Counted from the stretch's first letter, positions 51,734 to 61,057 are shown. The stretch: 64,000 nucleotides of DNA from JADLHS01 sp964553795 (GCA_964553795.1 CAZKMR010000009.1:17745-81744); one strand, 5' to 3'. Made by a program: numbers and translations. The notes: generated from the letters alone by a model not told the origin.

Positions 51734-52786
51734 TCATCCGGCCTGAAGCTGTTCGAGCTTCGCCTTGGCGCGCCCATCTTCGATTACGGCGGCGGCTAAT
51801 TCCCAACCGGCACCAATCGAACGCACTTGGCTCACCACAAACAGAGCTGCGCCGGCGTTCAGCAACACGGCATCGCGTTTCGGGCCGCGCTCCTCGCCCC
51901 GCAAGATGCGCCGAATGATTTCGGCGTTCGCGGCGCGATCGCCGCCAAGCAAATCCGCCAGCGTCGCCGGTTGCACGGAGAACTCCTTCGGATCGAGGTT
52001 GGAATTGGCAAAGCCACGTTCCTGATAAAACTCGGCCACCGTATTCGTGCCCAGGGTGGACAACTCGTCGAGTCCCTGGAGTTGCGCGCCCGGAGCTTGC
52101 ACCGCCCCTGAAACAACCATGCCCCGGCGCAATCCGAGCGATTGCAACACCTGCGCCAGCGGCTCGCAAAGTTCCGGCCGCGGCACGCCCATCAATTGTG
52201 CGGTGGGCCGGGCGGGATTCAACAGCGGACCGAGAAAGTTGAAAATCGTCCGTTGCTTCCGTTCGGCACAAAGCTTTCGCGCCGGCCCGATGTGTTTGAA
52301 GGCCGGGTGATAATTTGGTGCGAAGAAGAATGCGAAGTTATGTTTGCTCAACGCATTCGCCGCTTCCTCGGGAGTGAGATCAATTCGGATACCCAAGGCT
52401 TCCAGTACGTCGGCGCTGCCAGACTTGGAAGTAATGGCGCGGTTGCCGTGCTTGGCCACCTTGACTCCCGCCGCCGCGCAAATGATGGCCACCGTCGTCG
52501 AGATATTGAACGTGCCGAGATGATCGCCCCCCGTCCCGCAAACATCGAGAATCTCGCCCGCCCGCGTCGCGGCATCGAGCGGTGGAGCAACCGAGCGGGT
52601 TCGTAAAGCCTGCGCAAACGCAGCAATCTCTTCGGGCGTCTCACCCTTGGTCGCTAACGCGGTGAGAAACGCGGCTTTGGTTTCCACGGCAACCGATTCC
52701 GCGACGAGGGCATTTACCGCTTCGGCGACCTGTGACGCAGCAAGCGATTGCCCCTGCGTCAGTTGTTTTGTCAAGACGTCCAGCAC
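51734..52786 (-). CDS. trpD: Anthranilate phosphoribosyltransferase
   Basis: Transfers phosphoribose to anthranilate in tryptophan synthesis. The product (350 aa from the GTG at 52786) shows LDVCGTGGDHLGTFNISTTV, VAKHGNRAITSKSGSADVLE, the anthranilate-binding FAPNYHPAFKHIGPARK, and FNFLGPLLNPARPTAQLMGV. The frame is open up to 52918, giving a 394-aa protein whose first 44 residues lack homology; the start is therefore uncertain. No other trp genes are adjacent. Divergently transcribed from the adaptor gene at 52952. Confidence 0.93.
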   Translation of the reverse strand: MLDVLTKQLTQGQSLAASQVAEAVNALVAESVAVETKAAFLTALATKGETPEEIAAFAQALRTRSVAPPLDAATRAGEILDVCGTGGDHLGTFNISTTVAIICAAAGVKVAKHGNRAITSKSGSADVLEALGIRIDLTPEEAANALSKHNFAFFFAPNYHPAFKHIGPARKLCAERKQRTIFNFLGPLLNPARPTAQLMGVPRPELCEPLAQVLQSLGLRRGMVVSGAVQAPGAQLQGLDELSTLGTNTVAEFYQERGFANSNLDPKEFSVQPATLADLLGGDRAANAEIIRRILRGEERGPKRDAVLLNAGAALFVVSQVRSIGAGWELAAAVIEDGRAKAKLEQLQAG

Positions 52787-52951
52787 GCCGTCAGCATAGG
52801 CAGAGGAAGTTTCGAGCAAAGCGCAAAGTGCACCACAGATTGACCGCGCTCGGTGCGGCGGGAGAAAACCCAATCGCAGCGCAAGGTCGAGAATTCGCGC
52901 GAATGTTTTTGCCGCCACTGGGTCTTTTTGCGTCTAATAGCACTTGTCACT

Positions 52952-54292
52952 ATGGGCAAACCTGTCAAATCCAGCGGTCTCAAATGGTTCGTCATCCTGG
53001 TCATCCTCGCGATTCTCGGGGGCGGCGGTTGGTGGTATCTCAAGCAGCGCGGCAGTGCCGCACCGGAGTTCCTCACCGCCAAAATCACGCGCGGCGATGT
53101 AACGCAAGCCGTCACCGCGACGGGCACGTTAAACCCTGTGCTGAACGTGCAGGTGGGCAGCCAGATTTCCGGCAACATTCAAAGGCTGTTCGCCGACTTC
53201 AATTCCGTGGTGAAGTCCAATCAAGTTATCGCCCAGCTCGATCCCGCAACCTACAAAGCCAATCTCGCCTCCGCCGAAGCGGAACTCGCCAGTGCCAAAG
53301 CTTCATTACAACTCGCGCAGGTCAACGCGCGCCGCGCGGCGGATTTGTTCAAGTCCGGATTAATCTCCCAGGCGGAACATGATCAAACCATCGCCACGCT
53401 GGCGCAGACGGAGGCGCAGGTCCAAATTCGAACTGCATCGGTCGAGCGCGCCAAAGTGGATCTGGGCCGATGCACGATTTATGCGCCCGTGGACGGCACG
53501 GTGATTTCGCGCAATGTGGACGTGGGCCAAACCGTGGCGGCGAGCATGAGCGCGCCGGTGTTGTTTCAGATCGCCAGCGATCTGACGAAAATGCAGATCA
53601 ACGCCAATGTCGCCGAGGCCGACGTGGGTGCGGTGGAAGTGGGCCAGGAAGTGGAATTCACGGTGGATGCCTTTCCAGAGCGGACCTTCGTTGGTGCGGT
53701 CACGCAAGTGCGCAACTCGCCGTTGACCGTCCAGAACGTCGTGACTTACGACACGATCATCGAGGTCAATAACGCCGACTTGAAACTCAAGCCCGGCATG
53801 ACGGCGAACGTATCCATCATTGTGCAACGTCGCGAAGGCGTGTTGCGCGTGGCGAACAGCGCGTTACGGTTTCGTCCCTCGGAAGATTTGATCCAACCCA
53901 TCGCGACCAACGCTCCGCCTCCATCCGCAATGACCGCACCGGCGGGCACGAACCAACCGGCCATCGCGGGAGCCGACGCGGGACGACGACGCGGCCCGGG
54001 TGGTGGAGGCGAACGCGGTCGCCGCGGTAATCGCAGCAGCGAACGAAGCAACGTGCAAACGTTGTACGTGCTGCCCGACTCCGGCGCGGTCACCACCCCA
54101 ACTAAAGTAAAACCCGTACGCGCCACGCTGGGCATCACCGACGGTATTTTCACCGAAGTCATCGCGGGCTTGTCCGAGATGGACACGGTGGTGACCGGCG
54201 TCAGCAATCCCGCTGGCGGCGGCCCCACGGCGACGCAAAATCCTTTCAGCGGCGGACGCGGGCCGGGCGGTTCTAGCAGCCGCCGATTCTAG
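52952..54292 (+). CDS. MacA-type periplasmic adaptor of an ABC export system
   Basis: A 446-aa membrane fusion protein with an N-terminal membrane helix (LKWFVILVILAILGGGGWWY), lipoyl domain halves, and a coiled coil at about 95-150 (SAEAELASAKASLQLAQVNA). It closely follows the MacA pattern (ITRGDVTQAVTATGTLNPVL, VQVGSQISGNIQRLFADFNS). The C-terminal half contains a Gly/Arg-rich stretch near 345-365 (RRRGPGGGGERGRRGNRSSE), an unusual insertion. It leads the adaptor-ATPase-permease-(sua5)-TolC unit and probably exports a macrolide-like compound, peptide or lipid. Confidence 0.92.
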   Translation: MGKPVKSSGLKWFVILVILAILGGGGWWYLKQRGSAAPEFLTAKITRGDVTQAVTATGTLNPVLNVQVGSQISGNIQRLFADFNSVVKSNQVIAQLDPATYKANLASAEAELASAKASLQLAQVNARRAADLFKSGLISQAEHDQTIATLAQTEAQVQIRTASVERAKVDLGRCTIYAPVDGTVISRNVDVGQTVAASMSAPVLFQIASDLTKMQINANVAEADVGAVEVGQEVEFTVDAFPERTFVGAVTQVRNSPLTVQNVVTYDTIIEVNNADLKLKPGMTANVSIIVQRREGVLRVANSALRFRPSEDLIQPIATNAPPPSAMTAPAGTNQPAIAGADAGRRRGPGGGGERGRRGNRSSERSNVQTLYVLPDSGAVTTPTKVKPVRATLGITDGIFTEVIAGLSEMDTVVTGVSNPAGGGPTATQNPFSGGRGPGGSSSRRF

Positions 54293-54314
54293 CGTCCCAT
54301 TAGCCACAATCTGC

Positions 54315-55082
54315 GTGCAAACTGACGCCGTCATTCGACTCGAGAACATCCGCAAGGTTTATCAGACCGGCGAGGTGGAAGTTCACGCCGTGCGCGGTGT
54401 GACCCTCCGCATCGCGCCCGGTGAATTCGTTGCCATCATGGGATCGAGCGGCTCGGGCAAATCCACGTTGATGAACACCATCGGCTGCCTGGATCGGCCG
54501 ACGGCGGGAAATTATTTTCTCGATGGCGTGGATGTGTCCGCGTTGAACCGCGATGAACTGGCGGATATTCGCAACGCAAAAATCGGCTTCGTGTTTCAGG
54601 GCTTCAATCTGCTGTCGCGCACGTCGGCGCTGGAGAATGTCGAATTACCGATGTTGTATGTGCGCCATTCGATTCCGCGACACGAACAGGTGGAACGCGC
54701 CACGGAGGCGCTGGAGATCGTTGGATTAGCAGGGCGCGCCGACCACACGCCCAATCAACTTTCCGGCGGCCAACAACAACGCGTCGCCATCGCCCGTGCC
54801 CTGGTGAATCGGCCCGCTCTTTTGCTCGCGGACGAACCGACCGGCAATCTCGATACCCAGACGAGCATCGAAATCATGGGCGTGTTTCAAAAACTGAACG
54901 ACCAGGGCATCACTATCATCATGGTCACGCACGAGTTGGACATCGCCTCCTACGCGAAGCGCAACATTATCATGCGCGACGGCCAGATCGTGAGCGACAA
55001 ACCCGTAGTGCAGCGGTTGAACTCTGAAACGGAGTTGGCGCGACTGCGGGAAGCCCATCAATCCGTGAAGCTCAGCGCATGA
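54315..55082 (+). CDS. MacB-like ABC transporter ATPase
   Basis: A 255-aa ATPase of the MacB/LolD group. Walker A MGSSGSGKSTLMNTIGCLDR, the Q-loop and the LNRDELADIRNAKIGFVFQG block, the signature LSGGQQQRVAIARALVN, and Walker B LLADEPTGNLDTQT are clear. It is separate from the permease, whereas E. coli MacB is fused. The start is GTG at 54315. Overlaps the permease gene by four bases (ATGA). Confidence 0.95.
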   Translation: MQTDAVIRLENIRKVYQTGEVEVHAVRGVTLRIAPGEFVAIMGSSGSGKSTLMNTIGCLDRPTAGNYFLDGVDVSALNRDELADIRNAKIGFVFQGFNLLSRTSALENVELPMLYVRHSIPRHEQVERATEALEIVGLAGRADHTPNQLSGGQQQRVAIARALVNRPALLLADEPTGNLDTQTSIEIMGVFQKLNDQGITIIMVTHELDIASYAKRNIIMRDGQIVSDKPVVQRLNSETELARLREAHQSVKLSA

Positions 55083-56287
55083 GAGTCATCGCGACATTTC
55101 GAATCGCACTCCGCGCCCTGCGCCGGAACAAAATGCGCACGTTGCTGACGATGCTGGGCATCATCATCGGCGTCACGGCGGTCATCGCCGCCATCAGCAT
55201 TGGCAACGGCGCGAAGGTGCAGGTGGAAGCGCAGGTGGCGAGTCTGGGACAGAATGTGCTTTCCGTTTTCCCGGGCAGCTTCAGCACCGGCGGCGCGCGC
55301 GGCGGTTGGGGTTCGCGCAGCACGCTCACCCCGGAGGATGCTCAGGCTATCTTGCGTGAAGTGGACTACGTCGTCGCCGTCAGCAGCGAAGTCCGCGACC
55401 GCAATCAGGTGCTCGCCAACGGCCGCAATTGGAACACGCAAATCATGGGCGAATCGCCGGATTACTTGAGTATCCGGGCATGGGGCTTGGCGTCGGGCGC
55501 GATGTTCACCGACGCGGAAGTTCGCAGTGCCGCCAAGGTGTGCATCATCGGCAAAACTGTTGCCACGGAACTTTTCGGCGATGCCGATCCCGTTGGGCAA
55601 ACACTGCGCATCCGCGACATTCCGTTCAAGATTCTCGGCGTGCTCCAGTCCAAGGGTGTGAATTTTTTCGGTCAGGACCAGGATGACACCGTGGTGATTC
55701 CTTATACGAGCGCAATGCGCCGCGTCTCGGGACGCGATTTCCTGAGCGCCATTCTGATTCAGGCGGACCGGGCGGAAAACATGGAGCGCATTCAGCAGGA
55801 AGCCACGGCCGTGTTGCAACAACGCCGCGGCGGACGCGAACCGGATTTTATGGTGCGCAGTCAGTTGGAACTGGCCGAAGCCGCCACCGCCACCGCGAAA
55901 ACGATGACCGCGCTGATCGGCAGTGTTGCGGCCATTTCGCTACTCGTGGGCGGCATCGGCATCATGAACATCATGCTGGTGAGTGTGACCGAACGGACGC
56001 GCGAGATCGGGATTCGCATGGCCATCGGCGCACGCGGCCGCGACATCCTGCTGCAATTTTTGATCGAGGCGATCACGTTGAGCATCATTGGCGGCGCACT
56101 CGGCATCTGTGGCGGCATCGCTGTCTCCAAACTCATCGCGGCCAAGATGGATTGGCCGACGGTCACGTCCACGACTTCCATCGTGGTCGCGTTCTTGTTC
56201 AGTGCCGGCGTGGGAATATTTTTCGGATTTTATCCCGCGCGCAAAGCCTCAAAGCTGGACCCGATTGACGCGCTCCGTTACGAATAA
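55079..56287 (+). CDS. MacB-like ABC transporter permease (FtsX family)
   Basis: A 402-aa permease with one N-terminal helix (RTLLTMLGIIIGVTAVIAAI), a large periplasmic MacB_PCD domain (about 45-265) and three C-terminal helices beginning with LIGSVAAISLLVGGIGIMNI, then RTREIGIRMAIGARGRDILL with the FtsX signature and a final helix before FGFYPARKASKLDPIDALRY. This is the complete permease half of a MacB system. The stop overlaps the sua5 start by one base (TAATG). Confidence 0.95.
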   Translation: MRVIATFRIALRALRRNKMRTLLTMLGIIIGVTAVIAAISIGNGAKVQVEAQVASLGQNVLSVFPGSFSTGGARGGWGSRSTLTPEDAQAILREVDYVVAVSSEVRDRNQVLANGRNWNTQIMGESPDYLSIRAWGLASGAMFTDAEVRSAAKVCIIGKTVATELFGDADPVGQTLRIRDIPFKILGVLQSKGVNFFGQDQDDTVVIPYTSAMRRVSGRDFLSAILIQADRAENMERIQQEATAVLQQRRGGREPDFMVRSQLELAEAATATAKTMTALIGSVAAISLLVGGIGIMNIMLVSVTERTREIGIRMAIGARGRDILLQFLIEAITLSIIGGALGICGGIAVSKLIAAKMDWPTVTSTTSIVVAFLFSAGVGIFFGFYPARKASKLDPIDALRYE

Positions 56288-57297
56288 TGGCGGAACTGCT
56301 TTCCACCCACACTCCCGCGTTGTTCGCGGCGGCGGTCCAACGCGCGGCGGAATTGTTGCGCGCGGGCGAAGTGGTGGCGTTGCCGACCGAAACCGTCTAT
56401 GGCCTCGCCGCGAATGCGCTGAATGCTCATGCCGTCGCGAAGATCTACGAAATCAAAGGTCGTCCGGCGCACAATCCCATCATCGTTCATGTGGCGGATT
56501 ACGATTTGGCGCGACGCTGCGTGGCCGCGTGGCCCGAGGCCGCGAACCAACTGGCGCGCAGTTTCTGGCCCGGCCCGCTCACGCTGGTATTGCCGCGGGC
56601 GCCGATCATTCCAGACCTCGTGACAGCCGGAGGGGACACCGTCGGTGTACGCTGGCCGAGTCATCCGTTCATGCAGGCGGTGATTCGCGAATGCGGTTTC
56701 CCGTTGGCGGCGCCGAGTGCGAATCTGTCCAACGCCATTTCGCCGACGAATGCCGAGCATGTGTGTAAACAACTGGGCAATCAACTCGCGCTCATCGTGG
56801 ATGGCGGCCAGGCGCAAGTCGGTATTGAGTCCACCGTAATTGATTTGATGATGCATCCGCCGCGCGTGTTGCGGCCCGGGATGATTCACGAAGAATCTTT
56901 GGCGGCAGCATTGGGCCAAGCGGTGGGTTCGCAAACGCCGGCATCCGCCGTGAGCGAACTGCGCAGTCCCGGTCTATTAAAAAAGCATTATGCGCCGATC
57001 GCCAAACTTATCGTGTTGCGCTGGCGCGACACTGACGAACTGAATGCGCAACTTTCCAACCATGCTCAACGTCGCTCCCGGGTTCATGTGATCGCGCATT
57101 CACAAATCCCGAGTGGCGCGAATTTTGGCGGCGTCAGTGTGATTCCGCACGATGCGGAGGCGTTCGCGCGGGCGATTTACGCGGAGTTGCATCGCTGTGA
57201 CGAAGCAGGCGCGGAGTTGATTGTGGTGGAAGAATTGCCCTCCGGCGCTGAATGGCGAGCATTAAAAGATCGTCTGACCCGAGCGGCGGCTGATTGA
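56287..57297 (+). CDS. Threonylcarbamoyl-AMP synthase (Sua5 type)
   Basis: A 336-aa enzyme that makes threonylcarbamoyl-AMP for the t6A modification at position 37 of ANN-decoding tRNAs. The N-terminal YrdC domain shows VVALPTETVYGLAANALNAH, AKIYEIKGRPAHNPIIVHV, SFWPGPLTLVLPRAP and VGVRWPSHP; the extra C-terminal Sua5 domain starts after SPGLLKKHYAPIAKL. The gene overlaps the transporter permease by one base and lies four bases before the TolC-like gene, so it is buried inside an export operon. A functional link is not obvious. Confidence 0.95.
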   Translation: MAELLSTHTPALFAAAVQRAAELLRAGEVVALPTETVYGLAANALNAHAVAKIYEIKGRPAHNPIIVHVADYDLARRCVAAWPEAANQLARSFWPGPLTLVLPRAPIIPDLVTAGGDTVGVRWPSHPFMQAVIRECGFPLAAPSANLSNAISPTNAEHVCKQLGNQLALIVDGGQAQVGIESTVIDLMMHPPRVLRPGMIHEESLAAALGQAVGSQTPASAVSELRSPGLLKKHYAPIAKLIVLRWRDTDELNAQLSNHAQRRSRVHVIAHSQIPSGANFGGVSVIPHDAEAFARAIYAELHRCDEAGAELIVVEELPSGAEWRALKDRLTRAAAD

Positions 57298-57301
57298 CGA
57301 A

Positions 57302-58972
57302 ATGAAACAACTTACCCAAACTTGGCAGACCATGAGATTTAGCATTTTGGCAGGGCTCCTACTCGGCGCGATGATGACGTATGCCAACGGTTCGGTGGAA
57401 GCGCAGGTGCGCGCCCGGATGGAAGCCAGCCTGGCGGAACGCAACCAATCGCTGTCCCTGCAAGACTGCATCAAGATCGCCCTCGAAAACAATCTGGACG
57501 TGCAAATCCGCCAACTCGATCCGGAAGTGGCGGGATTCACCTTGAGCGGTTCGTATGCCGGATATGACCCGACGCTCAGCCTTTCGGGGCAGCACAGTTA
57601 CGAATTGTCGCCGGGCGGCCTTGACGCGCAGGGGCGTTCGTTCAGTGGCACGGAGAGCGAAATTGACAGTTTCAGTGGCGCCATAAGCGGGCTGTTGCCT
57701 TGGGGCACGCGCTACACCTTCGGCGCTTCCTTGAGTGATCGGTATGGCACGTCGCCGGGCTCCCTCATCGACACCAGCACGTTCACGCTCACGACCAATG
57801 TCATTTATGACATCAACACCGGAAATCCTTCCGGTTACCTGATCGGCACCAACTATGGCACGCTGCCAACTCGCAATCCGTTTGAAAGCGCCGCCGCCAA
57901 CGTCGGCTTTTTTGAACTGCGCCAGCCGTTGTTGAAGAATTTCTGGATTGATAACACACGCCTGCAAATTTATCTCAGCCACAAAAATCTCCGCAGTTCC
58001 GAACTCGCCTTGCGCAATCAGATCATCACCACCATCACGGCGGTGGAGGAAGCCTACTTCAATCTCATCTACGCGGAAGAGACCGTGAAGGTGCAAGAGA
58101 AAGCGTTGGAACTGGCGGAACGGCTCGTGACAGAAAACCGCCGCCGCGTTGAAGTCGGCGCGCTCGCGCCGCTGGACGAACGCCAGGCCGAATCGCAGGC
58201 CGCCGCCAGCCGGGCGGATTTGCTCGCCGCCAAAGCCACGCGCGACACGCAACAACGGGTGCTCAAAAGTTTGCTGAGCGATAACTACGACAACTGGAAA
58301 CAAACCCGCATCCGCCCGAGCGAATCGTTACAAGCCAATCCACAATCCTTCGACTTGCAGGAAAGTTGGCGCACCGGCATGGGTTCGCGTCCGGATTTGT
58401 TGCAAGCCCGGCTGGAAGTGGAGAAACAACAGCGCGTGGTTCGCTACCAGCGCAATCAGAAATTGCCGCAATTGGATGTCGTCGGCGACATCGGTTACCT
58501 CGGCGCGGATGACGAATTCAGCTCCGCGTTTCGTCAGGTGCGCCGGACGGAGAACTCGTATTACTCCTATGGCGTGCAATTGACGATCCCGCTGGGAAAC
58601 ATTGGCCCGCGGAACGCGCTGAAAACCGCGCAGGTCACCCAGGAGCAACTCGACCTTCAGCTCAAACAACTCGAACAAAGCGTGCTGATCAACATTGAGA
58701 ATTCGATCGCCACCGCCCGCACCAGCCTGGAACGTACCGAGGCCACCCGCCAAGCGCGGCTCTACGCGGAAGAAGCCCTGCGCGCTGAGGAAATGAAACT
58801 CGAAAAGGGCAAGAGCACCAGCTTCGTGGTGCTGCAATTGCAACGCGACCTCACTGCCGCGCGCTCGGCGGAAATCCGGGCTTTGGCCGACTATAACATT
58901 GCGCTGGCTCGCCTCGCGCAAAATGAAGGCAGCACCTTGGATCGCCGCGGCGTGGAACTGAATACCCGCTGA
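57302..58972 (+). CDS. TolC-family outer membrane channel
   Basis: A 556-aa outer membrane efflux protein. Signal peptide at the N-terminus (MRFSILAGLLLGAMMTYANG), then the repeated OEP helices, e.g. LSLQDCIKIALENNLDVQIR, ELALRNQIITTITAVEEAYF and the second-half repeat ALRAEEMKLEKGKSTSFVVL with RALADYNIALARLAQNEG. It likely completes the adaptor/ATPase/permease exporter. The middle region (150-250) includes a long beta-barrel-like part (DNTRLQIYLSHKNL). A small gene on the other strand follows. Confidence 0.93.
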   Translation: MKQLTQTWQTMRFSILAGLLLGAMMTYANGSVEAQVRARMEASLAERNQSLSLQDCIKIALENNLDVQIRQLDPEVAGFTLSGSYAGYDPTLSLSGQHSYELSPGGLDAQGRSFSGTESEIDSFSGAISGLLPWGTRYTFGASLSDRYGTSPGSLIDTSTFTLTTNVIYDINTGNPSGYLIGTNYGTLPTRNPFESAAANVGFFELRQPLLKNFWIDNTRLQIYLSHKNLRSSELALRNQIITTITAVEEAYFNLIYAEETVKVQEKALELAERLVTENRRRVEVGALAPLDERQAESQAAASRADLLAAKATRDTQQRVLKSLLSDNYDNWKQTRIRPSESLQANPQSFDLQESWRTGMGSRPDLLQARLEVEKQQRVVRYQRNQKLPQLDVVGDIGYLGADDEFSSAFRQVRRTENSYYSYGVQLTIPLGNIGPRNALKTAQVTQEQLDLQLKQLEQSVLINIENSIATARTSLERTEATRQARLYAEEALRAEEMKLEKGKSTSFVVLQLQRDLTAARSAEIRALADYNIALARLAQNEGSTLDRRGVELNTR

Positions 58973-58984
58973 CGTCGCCCGCGA

Positions 58985-59179
58985 TCACAAGCCCTTCTCT
59001 TTCGCCGCCCAGCCTTGCCGCATCAGGTTCAACAGATGCGTCAGGGCTTCTTCGTGACTGCGCCCCTTTTCCGCCGCCAGTTGCCGGGCGCGCTTGTCCA
59101 GTTGCGCGGCCATCTCTGCGGATTTGTCCGCCGGACAACCGAGCGCCACGAGCAACTGCGCCAATTGGTTCTGGTCCAT
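58985..59179 (-). CDS. Small soluble protein, unknown
   Basis: A 64-aa acidic/basic mixed helical protein (MDQNQLAQLLVALGCPADKS ... RSHEEALTHLLNLMRQGWAA). I do not recognise a family. The evidence that it is coding is a clean reading frame, an ATG and position between the TolC gene and the cyclophilins on the same strand as the latter. It could be a shadow ORF. Confidence 0.4.
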   Translation of the reverse strand: MDQNQLAQLLVALGCPADKSAEMAAQLDKRARQLAAEKGRSHEEALTHLLNLMRQGWAAKEKGL

Positions 59180-59235
59180 AAATTAAAACGCGGATGAAGC
59201 GTGGGCCTCATCCGCGCGCGTAAAAATCAATTCGA

Positions 59236-59733
59236 CTACGCCGACTCCGGCGTCGCGATGGTGATGCTTTCCACGTTCATGCGCTGGAGCGGACGGTCGC
59301 CCGGCGCCGTCGGCGTGGTGGCGATTTTCTCCAACACGTCATCGCCTTTGATCAACTTGCCAAACGCCGTGTATTGCCGATCCAAAAAACGCGGGTCGCC
59401 GTGGCAAATGAAAAATTGTGACCCGGCGGAATTCGGATCATTGGAGCGCGCCATGGACAGCACGCCGCGGGTATGCGGTTTGTCGTTGAACTCGGCTTTG
59501 ATCTGGTAGCCCGGACCGCCCGTGCCCCACATGCGTTGTTTCGATTCGTCTTTGGTGTTCGGATCACCGCCCTGAATCATGAAACCTTTGATGACGCGAT
59601 GAAAACACGTGCCGTCGTAGAAACCCTGCTTGGCGAGCTTCTTGAAATTCTCGACGTGACCCGGCGCAACGTCCGGCCAGAATTCGAGGACCATTTCGCC
59701 CTCGGAAGTTTTGATGATGGCTACTTCGCTCAT
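59236..59733 (-). CDS. Cytoplasmic cyclophilin-type peptidyl-prolyl isomerase
   Basis: A 165-aa PpiB-like cyclophilin without signal peptide (MSEVAIIKTSEGEMVLEFWP). The active-site blocks FHRVIKGFMIQGGDP, QFFICHGDPRFLDRQYTAFG and the downstream VLEKIATTPT are present. It assists folding by cis-trans proline isomerisation. A paralogue with an added export signal lies 24 bp upstream on the same strand, and the C-terminal ~150 residues are nearly identical in pattern, so the pair arose by duplication. Confidence 0.95.
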   Translation of the reverse strand: MSEVAIIKTSEGEMVLEFWPDVAPGHVENFKKLAKQGFYDGTCFHRVIKGFMIQGGDPNTKDESKQRMWGTGGPGYQIKAEFNDKPHTRGVLSMARSNDPNSAGSQFFICHGDPRFLDRQYTAFGKLIKGDDVLEKIATTPTAPGDRPLQRMNVESITIATPESA

Positions 59734-59757
59734 GAAAATATGGGTTGAAGGTTGGCG

Positions 59758-60393
59758 TTACTTGATTGAACTCGCCGGCACAATCTTGATGCTCTCGATG
59801 TTCATCCGCTTGACCGGCTGGTCGCCGGGTTGAGTCGGCGTCGTGGCAATCTTTTCCAACACCTCGTCACCTTTGATCAATTTGCCGAACACGGTGTACT
59901 GGCGGTCGAGAAAGCGCGGATCGCCGTGGCAGATGAAAAATTGCGAACCGGCGGAGTTGGGATCGGGCGTGCGTGCCATGGACAGCGTGCCGCGCACGTG
60001 CGGCTTGTCATTGAACTCCGCGTTGATGGTGTAACCCGGACCGCCCTGTCCCCACGTGGACTTCTTGCTGTCGTCCTTGGAATTGGGATCGCCCGCCTGA
60101 ATCATGAAACCCTTGATGACGCGGTGAAAACATTGGCCGTCGTAAAAGCCTTGCTTGGCGAGCTTCTTGAAATTCTCCACATGCTTCGGCGCCACTTCGG
60201 GATAAAATTCGCAGACCATCTCGCCTTCGCTGGTTTTGATGACCGCTACTTCTTTTTCGGCAGCGGATTTATCGGCGGGTTTGGCGGCTTCCTTCTTGGG
60301 TTCAGATTTGGCGGCATTGTTGGTTTCCGCGGCGAGCGCGACAACGCCGCTGCACAACAAAGTCAACAGGCAGGTCAACAACAGGTTTTTCAT
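59758..60393 (-). CDS. Exported cyclophilin-type peptidyl-prolyl isomerase
   Basis: A 211-aa protein: signal peptide MKNLLLTCLLTLLCSGVVAL AA, a charged Lys/Ala/Glu-rich spacer (about 22-48), then a cyclophilin domain with FHRVIKGFMIQAGDP and QFFICHGDPRFLDRQYTVFG. It would act in the periplasm. The start is ATG 60393; an in-frame longer version from 60489 has no support. It is the paralogue of the cytoplasmic enzyme downstream. Confidence 0.93.
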   Translation of the reverse strand: MKNLLLTCLLTLLCSGVVALAAETNNAAKSEPKKEAAKPADKSAAEKEVAVIKTSEGEMVCEFYPEVAPKHVENFKKLAKQGFYDGQCFHRVIKGFMIQAGDPNSKDDSKKSTWGQGGPGYTINAEFNDKPHVRGTLSMARTPDPNSAGSQFFICHGDPRFLDRQYTVFGKLIKGDEVLEKIATTPTQPGDQPVKRMNIESIKIVPASSIK

Positions 60394-60536
60394 AGGGGCG
60401 GGAGAATTCCACGAAAACGCCATGAAGTCACGCGCCGAATTTTTTGAAACAGTGTAACCATTTCCATCGCGCCGCGTCTCAATGGTCAACTACGGTGGCA
60501 TGAAGCCGCCGCAACCAAAAGAAAGACAGGTGGTTT

Positions 60537-60977
60537 ATGAAGATGCACAAAGTCAGTTTGTTGGCCGCGCTCGCGGCGGGCGCGTTGCTCGCCTTCGCTC
60601 CCACAATTCGCGCAGAAGAAAAACCCGAACAGCCCAATCGTCCGGAGCGACCCGAACGCCCCGAGGGCGGCCCGCGCGCCGGCCAACGCGGCGACATGCT
60701 CAAGAAGATGGCGGAAGACCTTAACCTCTCCGCCGAACAGAAATCCAAACTCCAGGCAGCCTTCCAGGCCCAGCGGGAAGCGATGAAGGACGCCACGCCG
60801 GAAGAGCGCCGCGAAAAAATGCGCGAGAACCGCCAGGCCATGGACGCCAAGATCAAAGAAATCCTGACCGCGGAACAGTACGCCAAATGGGAAAAGACCC
60901 GCGAAGAAAACCGGCCCGGTCGCCCGGGCGGTCCCACCGGTCAACGCCGCGGTCCGGGCGCAGAAAAATCGGAATAA
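60537..60977 (+). CDS. Exported LTxxQ-motif (Spy/CpxP-like) protein
   Basis: A 146-aa secreted protein with signal peptide (KVSLLAALAAGALLAFAPTI). Residues ~28-45 are a Pro/Glu/Arg-rich repeat (PERPERPEGGPR), then an all-helical part with two LTxxQ-like motifs, DLNLSAEQKSKLQAAF and LTAEQYAKWEKT, as in Spy/CpxP periplasmic chaperones. It probably binds unfolded envelope proteins. A strong terminator follows, so it is expressed alone. The neighbours encode PPIases of the same compartment. Confidence 0.82.
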   Translation: MKMHKVSLLAALAAGALLAFAPTIRAEEKPEQPNRPERPERPEGGPRAGQRGDMLKKMAEDLNLSAEQKSKLQAAFQAQREAMKDATPEERREKMRENRQAMDAKIKEILTAEQYAKWEKTREENRPGRPGGPTGQRRGPGAEKSE

Positions 60978-61004
60978 GGATTCCGCGCTACAACGGTGAT
61001 GCTT

Positions 61005-61037
61005 AACCGGGACGGCTATTGGTCGTCCCGGTTTTCT
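61005..61037 (+). terminator. Intrinsic terminator of the LTxxQ gene
   Basis: AACCGGGACG at 61005-61014 pairs perfectly with CGTCCCGGTT at 61024-61033, with a 9-nt loop and a T-rich tail (TTTTCTTT). It lies 28 bp beyond the stop codon. Confidence 0.9.
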
Positions 61038-61057
61038 TTACGAGTGGGAGATCGGAT

